Shown here one piece after another: positions 24,729 to 33,263 of a stretch of DNA of 64,000 bases. Numbering within the stretch: the stretch's first letter is position 1; the number at the start of each line of letters is the position of its first letter. Below the pieces are notes generated by a model. It did no database searches. It saw only the letters and a list, made by a program, of their open reading frames with translations, and was not told the DNA's origin. Source of the DNA: Frankia alni ACN14a (GTDB taxonomy: Bacteria; Actinomycetota; Actinomycetes; Frankiales; Frankiaceae); NCBI RefSeq assembly GCF_000058485.1, contig NC_008278.1, forward strand, positions 2,908,962 through 2,972,961, in the 5' to 3' direction. The position numbers and the translations under genes are program-made.

Positions 24729-26636
24729 TTAGAAGGAGCCGCCCGCTCCGTGCGCAGCCGATGCGGCCCCGACCAGAACGGACGGGGCCGCGCTGGTGGC
24801 GATCGGAAGTGAACTACCACCAGTCGGCAGGACCGTGGAGATCACACGGTGTGATTCCAGGCCTCGGAATGCCACGTTCTCAAACTGCTCTGTGAACGTC
24901 TGATAGTCGTTCGTCCCATTTAGGATGTGGTCGCGGACAACACCGAGGTTCAGAGATCCGCCGTCCAGGCGCAGAAACGTCCCCTCCGGGAAAATCCACC
25001 AGTGCAGCTCGGTGGGCCAGCCGTTGAGGTAGGCCACGGTCTGCGCGCCGTCGAGCTGCTGGGAGACCGGGGTCGGGCCACCGGACCACACCGCGGCGCC
25101 GTCGGCCGGTTCCGATTCCTTCAGCCAGGTGATGTTGCAGTTGCGGGCGGTGAACCAGGACTCGATCTGCGCGTCGGAGATCGCGCGGATGTTCGTGCCG
25201 GCGTCGTCGTGGGCCTGCTCGCGCAACACGTCCACGCGGATCAGATCCCGCGCGAACTCCGGCATCAGCACGCGCCACCGCTGGCCCAGCGGCAGACGGG
25301 CACGGTAGCGGGCCCGTGCCAGGTACAGGTCGAGGGTGGCCAACACGTCGCGATGCACACCGAGCAGCCGGTTGGCCAGCACGGTCGTGGACGCCGTGGT
25401 GATCTTCCCCAGGAGGTAGAGCTCGGTGAAACGGGCCGCGTAGGTCATCACGACCTTCGTGGCAGCGGCCACCTGTTCCGGGCTGTACCGGGCCATCATG
25501 TTGCCGACCTGCACGATCGTCGGGATGGCGTCGACCAGGACCTCCTGCTCCGTCCCACAGGTGATCACCCCGTGGGGTTTGGTGGCACCCCCCGGGTTGG
25601 CATCCGTGGCCTCCGTCCACAGGCTGGTGGAGGCGGTGGCCACCGTGTCGGTGATCTTCGGGCTGGACACCCAGCGCAGACCGCCGCGGGTGGCGTTGAA
25701 CGACGGCAGCGCGTTCTCCAACGGCCGGCTGTCGTCCCCCCAGGTCGGTATGGCGTAGTCCACCTCCACCGGGGTGCAGATCCCGCCCGACGCGACGATC
25801 GCCGACGACGAACAGACCTCGTCGATCTTCTCCTGGTCGCGGACCGGATCCCCGGTGAGCGTCCGCTCCTCCGGATAGGCGTCGACCTTCCACCGAGCGA
25901 CATGCTCACGGGGGAACGCCCGGGTGCCGAAACGGCCCAGCTTGTCGGAGATCAGCCGGCCCATCGTGTCCCAGCTGTCGATCGCGTCGCCGACCCGCAC
26001 ATGCGGGGATCCGGTCGCGGACATGTAGGCACCCATGCGCGCTCGGCCCGCCACCGCTGTCTGCGGGCGGCGGGCGGGATCCGCGGCCGGCGGCCGATGC
26101 GCGGACATGGCTCCCACCGGCGCCCGCACGGCCGGCGACGTCGAGCCGGCCCCGGAGGTCGTGGCCGGGTCAGCGGGTTCGGGGAGGCCAGCGTCCCCGC
26201 CGGCGTCCGGGCCGGTGTCCTCTACGCCGGTTGCCGCGCCGGCCGGGGGAGGAGGGACGGGTTGCGGGGGTGGCGGGGTGGGGTGGACCGCGTCCCGGAG
26301 CCGGGCGGCCTGCTCTTCGGCTGCCCCCAGGGCAGCGATCCGGGTCCGTACCGCACCGGTGGCCTCGCCGATCCCCGCGAGCACGCTGACCTGTTCCGGG
26401 GTGCGCGGTGCGTCGTCCTCCCCGTAGATCGCGTCGAAGGCGGCGACCAGCGCCGTCTCCACGCGAGCGAGGTCAGCGGCGGACAGCCCGACGATCTCCT
26501 GGTGGACGGTGGCCAGGGAGGCGGCTGGATCGTCGGCGCTGTCCAGCGCGGCAATCAGATCGAGAAGAGCCTGCAGGTGCACGACTACTACCCCTTCGGG
26601 GCGGCGACGGATGACCTGAGCGGTCCCGGTCGCCAT
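24729..26636 (-). CDS. major capsid protein with N-terminal scaffolding domain
   Basis: A 635-aa protein. Residues about 1-115 are helical and charged (LIAALDSADDPAASLATVHQ), followed by a Pro/Ala-rich linker to about 220, the layout of a fused scaffold (delta domain). The HK97-fold capsid part runs from about 230 to 635. The protease gene immediately upstream fits removal of the scaffold during maturation. Family usual length is 300-400 residues; the excess is the N-terminal domain. Confidence 0.8.
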   Translation of the reverse strand: MATGTAQVIRRRPEGVVVVHLQALLDLIAALDSADDPAASLATVHQEIVGLSAADLARVETALVAAFDAIYGEDDAPRTPEQVSVLAGIGEATGAVRTRIAALGAAEEQAARLRDAVHPTPPPPQPVPPPPAGAATGVEDTGPDAGGDAGLPEPADPATTSGAGSTSPAVRAPVGAMSAHRPPAADPARRPQTAVAGRARMGAYMSATGSPHVRVGDAIDSWDTMGRLISDKLGRFGTRAFPREHVARWKVDAYPEERTLTGDPVRDQEKIDEVCSSSAIVASGGICTPVEVDYAIPTWGDDSRPLENALPSFNATRGGLRWVSSPKITDTVATASTSLWTEATDANPGGATKPHGVITCGTEQEVLVDAIPTIVQVGNMMARYSPEQVAAATKVVMTYAARFTELYLLGKITTASTTVLANRLLGVHRDVLATLDLYLARARYRARLPLGQRWRVLMPEFARDLIRVDVLREQAHDDAGTNIRAISDAQIESWFTARNCNITWLKESEPADGAAVWSGGPTPVSQQLDGAQTVAYLNGWPTELHWWIFPEGTFLRLDGGSLNLGVVRDHILNGTNDYQTFTEQFENVAFRGLESHRVISTVLPTGGSSLPIATSAAPSVLVGAASAAHGAGGSF

Positions 26637-26729
26637 GCGCCCTGGGGTGTGTCGAGGCGGCTATGCCGGCCCTCCAGCTCGTACCCTGCCGACGCTACCA
26701 CCAGGGGTGGCCTGTGGGGTAGGGGTAAC

Positions 26730-28307
26730 TCAGGCAGCGGTGCGCTGGTGCACGGCGTCGCGCAGGCTCCGCGCGGCCAGTTCCAACGCCACCTGGCTGC
26801 CGAGGGCGGCCTGCTCCGCGATCCGCCGGCTTTCCGCGAGATGTGCCTGCGCGGCGGGGTCCAGTCCCGCGCGGCGCCGGCGGCCCAGCGCGGCCAGGGT
26901 CGGGCCGCCGGCCGCCACCAGCGCCAGCGGCTCCCCGGAGGCGGCCACGGCCAGCCGTGGAACCGGAAAGGCCGGGGTGTTGACCGCGAGCGCGGCCACC
27001 AGATGCAGACGGCCGCCGATGCGCCGCCAGTCCCCGGACAGGGCAGACCCGCGCAGTGCCCGGACCTGCTCCTCACTCACCCCGGGCCGCATCGCCCCGG
27101 CGACCCAGATACCCCACGCGTCCTCACCGGCCACCACGTCCGCCACGCCCGTGGCCGTGTTGTCGTAGTGCGCGATGGCCTGCGCGGCGGTGATGTCCGG
27201 CCGGGTGGAGGCGTGTCCGGTGTTCATGGTGATCGGGCCGGTCGGGATCAGCTGCCCGTCCTCGCAGGACACTGCCCCCGTCCGGTAGTAGGGGTAGGTG
27301 TAGCCCGGGCCCATCCTGGGAGCGCGTAGTCGCGCGCCGCCGGCACCGATGTGGTCGGTCATCCAGTCGGCCAGGTGTCCCCAGATCTGGCCGGAGTCCT
27401 CGATCGTCACCGGGGTGAGTTCGGTCAGGTGGGGATCGGCGAACCAGGCAGCGGGGGGTCGTGCCGGGTAGGCCGATGCGACGATGCGGGCCGGCTCCGG
27501 CGGGTGGATGGTCCACGCCGGCCAGGCCGAGGCCGCCATCGCTTCGCTGTCGTCGGTCTGGTCGGCCAGGGCCTGGGCCGGGGAGGGCAGCGGCTGCCCG
27601 TCGTCGTCCAGGCCGACGATGTAGGCACCGGCGAACGCGGGATGCGGTACCACCGTGAAGCCCATGACTTCACCGGCCGTGACGACCAGCCGCTCGGCGA
27701 TGGGGTAGCCGTCCTCGTCCTCCTCCAGGACCTCCCACTGCGCCACGCAGGCACCGAGGTCCCCGGAGACCCCGTTGAGCTGCCCGGCATAGATCCGCCG
27801 GGCGAAGCTCTGCGCTTCTTCCCGAGTGTCGAACTCCCCTGCGGCATAGAGGGCCTGCGCTCCGTCGGGGTACACGTCACCGCGGCCGTCTGGTTCGCCG
27901 GCCACGTCCCGGCGGGCCAAGCTGGTGATCCGCCCGACGTGCACGGCGTCCGTGGTGGGCAGGTTGCCATGCGGGGCCCGGTCGGTGGCCATGAGCGTCA
28001 ACGGGGCGTCGCGCCAGGTCAGCGCGTTGGGGGTGATGTATCGGCCGTCGGAGGTATCGACTCCCTCCACGATCCCGACGGGGATCGCAAAACCGATCAG
28101 TGGCCCGGTGGTCTCCGGCTCCGGGCTGTCCTCACCGTCGTCGGTCTCCTGCGCGAGGCTGGCATCGGCCCGGTCCGCCGCGGGGGTCTCAGCAGGCGCG
28201 GGCGGCCCGCCCGGCTCTGCTCCCGTGGCTGCGCTGGTCTCGGTGAGCTGCTGCGCCGGCTCGGCCGGCGGCTGGCTGGGGGCGGTGGTGGCCAGGACCG
28301 GTGGCAT
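26730..28307 (-). CDS. capsid maturation protease
   Basis: A 525-aa protein. A disordered Pro/Glu-rich start (about 1-65) precedes a domain like actinophage prohead proteases: FAIPVGIVEGVDTSDGRYIT, then QLNGVSGDLGA with the candidate nucleophile Ser, and TVVPHPAFAGAYIV. A middle region (about 300-430) and a helical C terminus (ESRRIAEQAALGSQVALELA) follow. It is the gene before the major capsid protein, as expected for a protease that trims scaffold. A G-rich spacer of about 90 nt separates the two. Confidence 0.8.
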   Translation of the reverse strand: MPPVLATTAPSQPPAEPAQQLTETSAATGAEPGGPPAPAETPAADRADASLAQETDDGEDSPEPETTGPLIGFAIPVGIVEGVDTSDGRYITPNALTWRDAPLTLMATDRAPHGNLPTTDAVHVGRITSLARRDVAGEPDGRGDVYPDGAQALYAAGEFDTREEAQSFARRIYAGQLNGVSGDLGACVAQWEVLEEDEDGYPIAERLVVTAGEVMGFTVVPHPAFAGAYIVGLDDDGQPLPSPAQALADQTDDSEAMAASAWPAWTIHPPEPARIVASAYPARPPAAWFADPHLTELTPVTIEDSGQIWGHLADWMTDHIGAGGARLRAPRMGPGYTYPYYRTGAVSCEDGQLIPTGPITMNTGHASTRPDITAAQAIAHYDNTATGVADVVAGEDAWGIWVAGAMRPGVSEEQVRALRGSALSGDWRRIGGRLHLVAALAVNTPAFPVPRLAVAASGEPLALVAAGGPTLAALGRRRRAGLDPAAQAHLAESRRIAEQAALGSQVALELAARSLRDAVHQRTAA

Positions 28308-28393
28308 GCGGACCCCTCCCCGCGCGAGGCGCGGGACGTCCGGCAGGCTCGGGGTCCGTGTCCTCCCAGCCGGTGAGGTCCAGGGTAGCTACC

Positions 28394-28588
28394 TCACCTC
28401 CGCGAAGGGCTACCTGCGCGAGTGGCGGCGGGCCGGGAGGGGGTAGACGGAGGCCTGTCGGTGCTGCGGGGCACCACCAGGGGCCGGTGGGACGGCGGCG
28501 GTGGGAGATGCCGATAGCCCCACACCGCCACCAGCGTGATCACGATCAAGACGGCAGCGGCGACCAGGATGATCCGGTACTCCCGCAT
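28394..28588 (-). CDS. small single-span membrane protein
   Basis: A 64-aa product with one transmembrane helix at about residues 6-24 (IILVAAAVLIVITLVAVWGY) and a Pro/Arg-rich remainder. Its ATG overlaps the lipoprotein stop as TGATG, so the two are probably co-translated and may act together at the membrane. A small one-span protein here might be holin-like, but nothing shows this. Confidence 0.65.
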   Translation of the reverse strand: MREYRIILVAAAVLIVITLVAVWGYRHLPPPPSHRPLVVPRSTDRPPSTPSRPAATRAGSPSRR

Positions 28589-29145
28589 CACAGGGCCCCC
28601 ACCGTGCGGCCCAGCGCCCGCCAGTCCCGGCGGAACTGGTTCTGCGCGGCGGTGAGCTGCATCGTCCCGGCACACACCCGCCCCCGTACCAGAGCCACCG
28701 TGGTCGGCATTTTGCTGCCGGCCGGCACCGGCCACAGATTGCTCAGATCTCCCGCCGTGCCAGGGGATCCGCCCACTTCCAGGGGAACCACGTACGCGAC
28801 GGCGAATCGGTCCAGCGGCATCCCCCCGTACCCGTAGGCCGTCATCAGCGACTTAAGCTGATCGTTTACCATCGCTGCGGGCAGCCGACGCGCGTCCACC
28901 CATCCCGGCGCGCACACGGTCCGGCGCACGGTGGCGGCACTGACCGCGGCATTCCGGCTGCCCGGCGAGCACCCCGGATCCGGCAGCTGACCGCCTGCCC
29001 GTGCATGGCAGCGGATCACCCCATGGGGGATGGCGATCGGACCTGCCTGGGCCATCAGCCCCGCGTCGGACCCGGCCGAGCAGCCCACCACCGTCACAGC
29101 CGCGGCCGTCACCACGCTCACCGCCACCCACCACCTACGCATCAT
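28588..29145 (-). CDS. secreted lipoprotein with HNH-nuclease-like fold
   Basis: A 185-aa protein with a signal peptide ending in a lipobox-like VVGC (Cys near residue 22). The mature part has the pattern YVVPLEVGG, a short gap, then NLWPVP, and near the end VCAGTMQLTAAQNQFRRDW. This is the layout of a common actinobacterial secreted family (DHLIPLELGG...NLWPEP...DW) related to HNH endonucleases. Here the usual Asp-His before IPLE is replaced (AYVVPLE), so catalysis is uncertain. The GGAAGGGGTGA ribosome binding site supports the ATG at 29145. A surface-exposed, possibly nucleic-acid-binding protein at the start of a phage structural operon may mediate exclusion of other phages; this is speculation. 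Confidence 0.65.
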   Translation of the reverse strand: MMRRWWVAVSVVTAAAVTVVGCSAGSDAGLMAQAGPIAIPHGVIRCHARAGGQLPDPGCSPGSRNAAVSAATVRRTVCAPGWVDARRLPAAMVNDQLKSLMTAYGYGGMPLDRFAVAYVVPLEVGGSPGTAGDLSNLWPVPAGSKMPTTVALVRGRVCAGTMQLTAAQNQFRRDWRALGRTVGAL

Positions 29146-29292
29146 GATCACGTCACCCCTTCCTGCGATCAACTCTATGGGGTAACGGTAGCGGTAGATA
29201 TGGCTGCGTGCGGGGTGAGGTAGGTAGGGTTGGGGTCATTCGGTCGCCGGGACCGGTGGACCGTCCGGTCCGGATCTGTACGGACGGCCCCG

Positions 29293-29339
29293 GCTGTCCC
29301 GAGCGGGACAGCGTCCCGCCGGGAGGACGCTGTCCCGCT
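29293..29339. promoter_or_regulatory. mutually exclusive inverted repeats in divergent intergenic region
   Basis: GCTGTCCC at 29293 pairs with GGGACAGC at 29305 (8-bp stem, 4-nt loop). The overlapping sequence AGCGGGACAGCGTCC (29302-29316) pairs perfectly with its complement at 29325-29339 (15-bp stem, 8-nt loop). The two hairpins share an arm, so only one can form at a time. They lie between divergent operons and upstream of the exonuclease gene. They could be an operator, a terminator or antiterminator pair, or part of an origin. Confidence 0.6.
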
Positions 29340-29391
29340 GTGGAGGGAACGGCCCGGCGGCCGAACCCATCGTTAAGAAAGGGCGATCTCC

Positions 29392-30309
29392 ATGTCCTGG
29401 CCTGCCAGCGGCGACCCCCTCACGTTCGGTGATACCGAGTGCATCAGCCTGCGTTCCGGCGCCCGCGTCATATGGGAGGCGGGCTTCGTCATGGACGTCG
29501 GGGGGCTGGTCAGAGAAATGCTGGTGCAGATCAGGCCGGACATGAGCATGGCCGATCCCAGATCCTTGGAGATCTGCCGCTTCGGTGAACGCTTCGCGCT
29601 GCCCGACGGGGTCGACGCCGCCCTGATGCACCCGGAGGCCGGAAGGATGGTCGTCCCGCTGGCAGAGGCCGAAGCGGCCGAGGTGATCGCCACCGCCCTG
29701 CGCGACACCCACCTGTTCGGGGTCGTCCCCAGCTTCGACGCGTTGCGGCTGGAACTGTGGCTCCGCGCCCAGCTGGGCAGCAGCTACACCTGGGAGAGTG
29801 CTCCCTGGCATTACCAGCCCCACGACGTGGAGGACCTAGCCGCCGGGGTCCTGATCGGCCAGGCGGCCACCGGCCTCTACCCGCGCGCCGCCGCTGCCCT
29901 TCGGCAGCTGGGCATGCCCTACAACACCGACGTCCTGTTCCGCTACTTCGACGTCCCGGACAATCCAGAAAGCCGCCACACTGCATTGGGGGATGCCCGC
30001 GCTGCCTACGCGCTGTGGCAGAAGATGCACGTCACCTCCGGGTTCAGCGTCGACGCTCTCAATGTGTCCTCCTCCACGGTCGCTCTGATTCTTTCTTTGA
30101 CGTCCTGGGGGGACACCAGCGCGGACGTGCTGAGCCGTTTGGCTAGCCTTCTCCATGAGCAGGTCCCAGACGGACAGGTGATCATTCTGGAGCCGGGGGG
30201 TTCACTCCGCGAAGCCGATGCCGACGCCATGGCCCGGGCGGGGTGGGTCCGATCCACCACCCCGCCCCGCTCGGACGACCAAGCCCAGTCCGCGACGGAG
30301 CACCGGTGA
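29392..30309 (+). CDS. DnaQ-like 3'-5' exonuclease
   Basis: A 305-aa protein starting MSWPASGDPLTFGDTECISL, with DTE as exonuclease motif I (D and E metal ligands). VPSFDALRLE fits motif II, and RHTALGDARAAYAL gives motif III (HxAxxDA). These are the acidic and His residues of the DEDDh family, which remove nucleotides from 3' ends. The C-terminal 90 residues have a separate helical character and no recognised motif. It is the first plus-strand gene of the phage region. Role in phage replication, repair or RNA turnover is inferred. Confidence 0.75.
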   Translation: MSWPASGDPLTFGDTECISLRSGARVIWEAGFVMDVGGLVREMLVQIRPDMSMADPRSLEICRFGERFALPDGVDAALMHPEAGRMVVPLAEAEAAEVIATALRDTHLFGVVPSFDALRLELWLRAQLGSSYTWESAPWHYQPHDVEDLAAGVLIGQAATGLYPRAAAALRQLGMPYNTDVLFRYFDVPDNPESRHTALGDARAAYALWQKMHVTSGFSVDALNVSSSTVALILSLTSWGDTSADVLSRLASLLHEQVPDGQVIILEPGGSLREADADAMARAGWVRSTTPPRSDDQAQSATEHR

Positions 30310-30521
30310 TGCGGCGGTAGGGGGTAGGGGTAGCCTCGGGGCTGTTGGAGGCCCCCGGACCCGACGCTGGTGACGTCGGGGATGCACCGGGGGTCAGACA
30401 CGCGACGCCCCATGGAGACGCACGTGCCCGTACGCATTCTGACCGTCCCTTCGGCTGCCAGGAAGCGGGCCGCAGACAACCCCACCTCACCGAAGGCCCG
30501 GTCCAGGGGGACCGGCGCGGC

Positions 30522-31505
30522 ATGAAGGGGTGGTGGCAGCGGAGCCGGCCACTTCGACTACCGCTCACCATGCTGATCTTCAGTCTGGGTATGAGCGTGT
30601 TCGCGAACGGCGAGCACGCCCTGATCTATCACCGGGCGCAGCTGTCCGCGTGGGCATCAGTGCTGCTGTCGGCGACCCCGCCGGTCGCGGTTCTGGGCTC
30701 GCTTCACATGCAGCTGTCCCCGTTCGGCCAGCCCGGTTCCTCGGGCCAGCGGTACGGCGACTGGGCGCTGACCGGCGCGGTATTCGCGTTGTCGTTCGCG
30801 TTGTCGTTCGAGACCCTGTGGCAGATCGGCCTGATCATCGGGCTCGACCACCACTTCGCCTGGATGTTCCCCGCCGGGCTGGACCTGGTGGCCGTGCGCG
30901 CGGCGGTCCTCGCGGATCGGATCGCTCGTCGCTCGGCCCCGCTTCTGACTGACCCTGCCGCCGCGGCGGAGGCAGTCGCAGGCGAGACAAGCCCGACCGA
31001 GGTCGAGGTGTTCGGGTCGCCAGCTCGTAGATGGCAGCCTTGGCGCAGCCGCGCGGCTGGCTCGGTCGCGGTCCGGCCGGCCCCAGCGCATCCTCTCCTC
31101 GACGCAGCCTCGCCTGGACACGCCGCGGTCGCCCCGGAGAACGGCAGCCCGACATCGCAGCCCGACGAACCCAGGCAGCAGCTGCACGTCGGCGTGCAAC
31201 CGGACGCCGCGCGGGTCCACTCTGAACCGCCGCCGGCTGAGGATGGCAAAGGTCAGCCGGATGATGTGCCGGCACAGGACCCCGAGGTGCCGACGTGGCC
31301 GGCCGACGACGTCGCACGGGCCGCGAAGGCCCGGGAGATCGCCGCCGACCGATTCCGGCAGGAATGGGAACGCCATCGCCGCTCCCCGCTGAACATCCCC
31401 GCGGCCGAAATTCTTTCCTGGGTACCCGGTGCCGGCATGCGTGAGGGATGGGCATACAAGCATCGCCGGAAGGCCGCCGACGCTGCCACGGTCGCGACAG
31501 GGTGA
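30522..31505 (+). CDS. DUF2637-like membrane protein with C-terminal basic domain
   Basis: A 327-aa protein. The first 150 residues contain about four hydrophobic segments (LPLTMLIFSLGMSVFANGEH, SVLLSATPPVAVLGSL, ALTGAVFALSFALSF, MFPAGLDLVAVRAAVLADRI), the layout of DUF2637 proteins found on actinobacterial plasmids and phages. The long middle is Pro/Ala/Glu-rich and disordered. The C-terminal 70 residues are charged and basic (AREIAADRFRQEWERHRRS, then WAYKHRRKA) and may bind DNA. ATG at 30522 is chosen because residues before it are low-complexity. A strong hairpin terminator follows 40 nt after the stop. Confidence 0.6.
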   Translation: MKGWWQRSRPLRLPLTMLIFSLGMSVFANGEHALIYHRAQLSAWASVLLSATPPVAVLGSLHMQLSPFGQPGSSGQRYGDWALTGAVFALSFALSFETLWQIGLIIGLDHHFAWMFPAGLDLVAVRAAVLADRIARRSAPLLTDPAAAAEAVAGETSPTEVEVFGSPARRWQPWRSRAAGSVAVRPAPAHPLLDAASPGHAAVAPENGSPTSQPDEPRQQLHVGVQPDAARVHSEPPPAEDGKGQPDDVPAQDPEVPTWPADDVARAAKAREIAADRFRQEWERHRRSPLNIPAAEILSWVPGAGMREGWAYKHRRKAADAATVATG

Positions 31506-31544
31506 TCCGGCAGGGCCGGTCGAGCGTGTGCGGTACCTGCGACC

Positions 31545-31575
31545 GTGACCGCACACCGCACTGGTGTGCGGTCAC
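31545..31575 (+). terminator. hairpin terminator after the DUF2637-like gene
   Basis: GTGACCGCACACC and its perfect complement form a 13-bp stem around the loop GCACT. There is no U-tract, as is usual for actinomycete terminators. It lies 40 nt after the stop at 31505. Confidence 0.75.
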
Positions 31576-31817
31576 CGCTCACGATCCGCTGACGGTCATG
31601 TGACTGTGCAGCAAGCGGGATGCCGGCCGTGAGGGGCCCCGCACGAGCGTGATGGCTGCCTGGACAGCCGTTCGACTGCCCCTGATTCACCCCCCTGACA
31701 GGAGCTAGCCCCGAGCAGCTGGCGGCCGGCGAGGCTGGGTGCCATGCCGGAGCCTCCGGACGGCCGACGTCCTTCCCCGGCCGGCACCGGCCGGGGAAGC
31801 AGGCCGATCATCGTGAT

Positions 31818-32207
31818 GTGACGCGCGTGAATTTTCGGGACGATGTCGAGGCGTGCGAGGCGCAGGTGTGGCTTCCGGGACGGCTGCTGATCGAGCTGGG
31901 CGCGGTCGTGGACGGCCTGCACAAGGTGGCCAACCCGTACCGGTGTTGGCTACCGGCCGAACACCCGGGTGAGCACTGGAGTCTGGGAATGGAGGCCACC
32001 GGCGAGGTGGGCCACTGGATCGTGTGGTCGGATGCAGCCCCACCGCGCTTGCTGGTGGCCGGCTTCTGCCACGCGACGCTGGAGACTTTCGACCTGCAGG
32101 AGATGGTCTACTGCAGGCTGGCCCGCGAACACCAGTGCCGTCATCTGGGCTACGGCCACATCGACGCTGATCGGCTCGGAAATGCAGCCATGAGCGTGTG
32201 CTGGTAG
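31818..32207 (+). CDS. hypothetical protein
   Basis: A 129-aa protein with a balanced composition and Trp-rich middle (RCWLPAEHPGEHWSLGMEA, then HWIVWSDAAP), and several Cys near the C terminus. The start is GTG at 31818 or 31827. It stands alone between two hairpin terminators. I recognise no family. Confidence 0.5.
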   Translation: MTRVNFRDDVEACEAQVWLPGRLLIELGAVVDGLHKVANPYRCWLPAEHPGEHWSLGMEATGEVGHWIVWSDAAPPRLLVAGFCHATLETFDLQEMVYCRLAREHQCRHLGYGHIDADRLGNAAMSVCW

Positions 32208-32282
32208 ACGATGTTTGCCGGCCTGATCTGCGTGAATCGCCGTCAACAACGGGGACGCCGACGGCCTGGTGCCCCTTCGGCA

Positions 32283-32306
32283 GGGCCTGCACGCTCGTGC
32301 AGGCCC
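32283..32306 (+). terminator. hairpin terminator after hypothetical gene
   Basis: GGGCCTGCAC pairs perfectly with GTGCAGGCCC across the loop GCTC (10-bp stem), 76 nt after the stop at 32207. Confidence 0.65.
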
Positions 32307-32804
32307 CGGCAGGTCTCCGGCGGCGCCATCGAGCCGGGGACCCCCTTGTGGACAGCGACCTGAACGAGTGCACGGTCGTGAGCGCCGATCGGCGGAGTCC
32401 AGTCCGGCCGACGGCGCCGGCCTCCACGACCTGACCGACGACCTGCACGTACCCGCCGGCCGCGACCACACAGCCCACCGCGCGATCCGCGACGCCGAAC
32501 CCCATGAGGGCAGAGCGCGCTTCCACCCCGTCATCGCTCACCCGCAGGATGCTCGAGGCGAAACGTCACCTGCACGGCCATGCGGATGCCGGCGGCGGTC
32601 TCGGTACTGTGCAGCCCAGACCGCACAGCACCGCACGGCCGAACAGCGCAGGTTCACGGCCATGAGCATGCTGTGGACCCGTCGCACTGCCTCTGCCACG
32701 GGTGGAGGCCGCACGGCGCAAACGTGACTATCGTCGTGCCGCGGGCATTCCGGGAACATCCGACGTAAAGTAGTTACCGATCTTGTCGGAGGAGGTCTTC
32801 CCCC
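32307..32804. other. 498-bp stretch without a convincing gene
   Basis: Open frames here have low-complexity Arg/Pro/Ala products and no ribosome binding sites. Just before 32805 the sequence loses GC (ACGTAAAGTAGTTACCGATC), which may be the promoter or operator of the following gene, together with a GGAGGAGG ribosome binding site. Confidence 0.5.
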
Positions 32805-33176
32805 ATGCCCGCACGTAGGAGCGACACCCCGGTGCTTCACGCGGTCCACCCCGGTGCACAATCACGCTACGCACGCGGGGGAGGGGAGATGAGTAGGCAC
32901 TGCGACCATGAGACAACGTCGGGAGCCCTGCGCGCCGCGTCGCGTATTGCCGTCGCCCCGACCGAATACACGCTGGACGGCGAACCGCAACCGGCGGGCC
33001 TGATCACCCTGTATACCGCGGTCTGTGCCCATTGCGACCGGCGGCTGTTCCAGACCCACCGCACCGTCTACGCCGCACGGCCAGGCGGTCCGGCCATCCA
33101 TCGCGGCCCCTGGTTCACTGACGCCCCGGACCCCGGCCGCAGACTGTCCGCGGTTCCTGCCGTAGGGGCAGGCTGA
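32805..33176 (+). CDS. small Cys-containing hypothetical protein
   Basis: A 123-aa protein with a strong GGAGGAGG ribosome binding site 8 nt before ATG. It carries CDHE near residue 33 and CAHCDRR near residue 75, a possible zinc site of the type seen in small phage proteins. An AT-richer promoter-like segment precedes it and a hairpin follows. No family is recognised. Confidence 0.55.
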   Translation: MPARRSDTPVLHAVHPGAQSRYARGGGEMSRHCDHETTSGALRAASRIAVAPTEYTLDGEPQPAGLITLYTAVCAHCDRRLFQTHRTVYAARPGGPAIHRGPWFTDAPDPGRRLSAVPAVGAG

Positions 33177-33180
33177 CCGG

Positions 33181-33228
33181 AGCAGGGACAGCTCGCGGGG
33201 GGTTGGTTCTCCCGGTCGCTGTCCTGCT
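33181..33228 (+). terminator. hairpin between convergent genes
   Basis: AGCAGGGACAGC (33181-33192) pairs with GCTGTCCTGCT (33218-33228) with a single bulged G and a 25-nt loop. It follows the stop at 33176 by 4 nt. It contains the same GGGACAGC arm as the hairpins at 29.3 kb. Confidence 0.5.
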
Positions 33229-33263
33229 GTAGGCTGCCTCTGCGCGCCGGCTCCTTTCGTACG

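Noticed and set aside
32269-32727. 152-aa plus-strand frame
   Set aside because: Low-complexity Arg/Pro-rich product without a ribosome binding site, starting next to a terminator hairpin.
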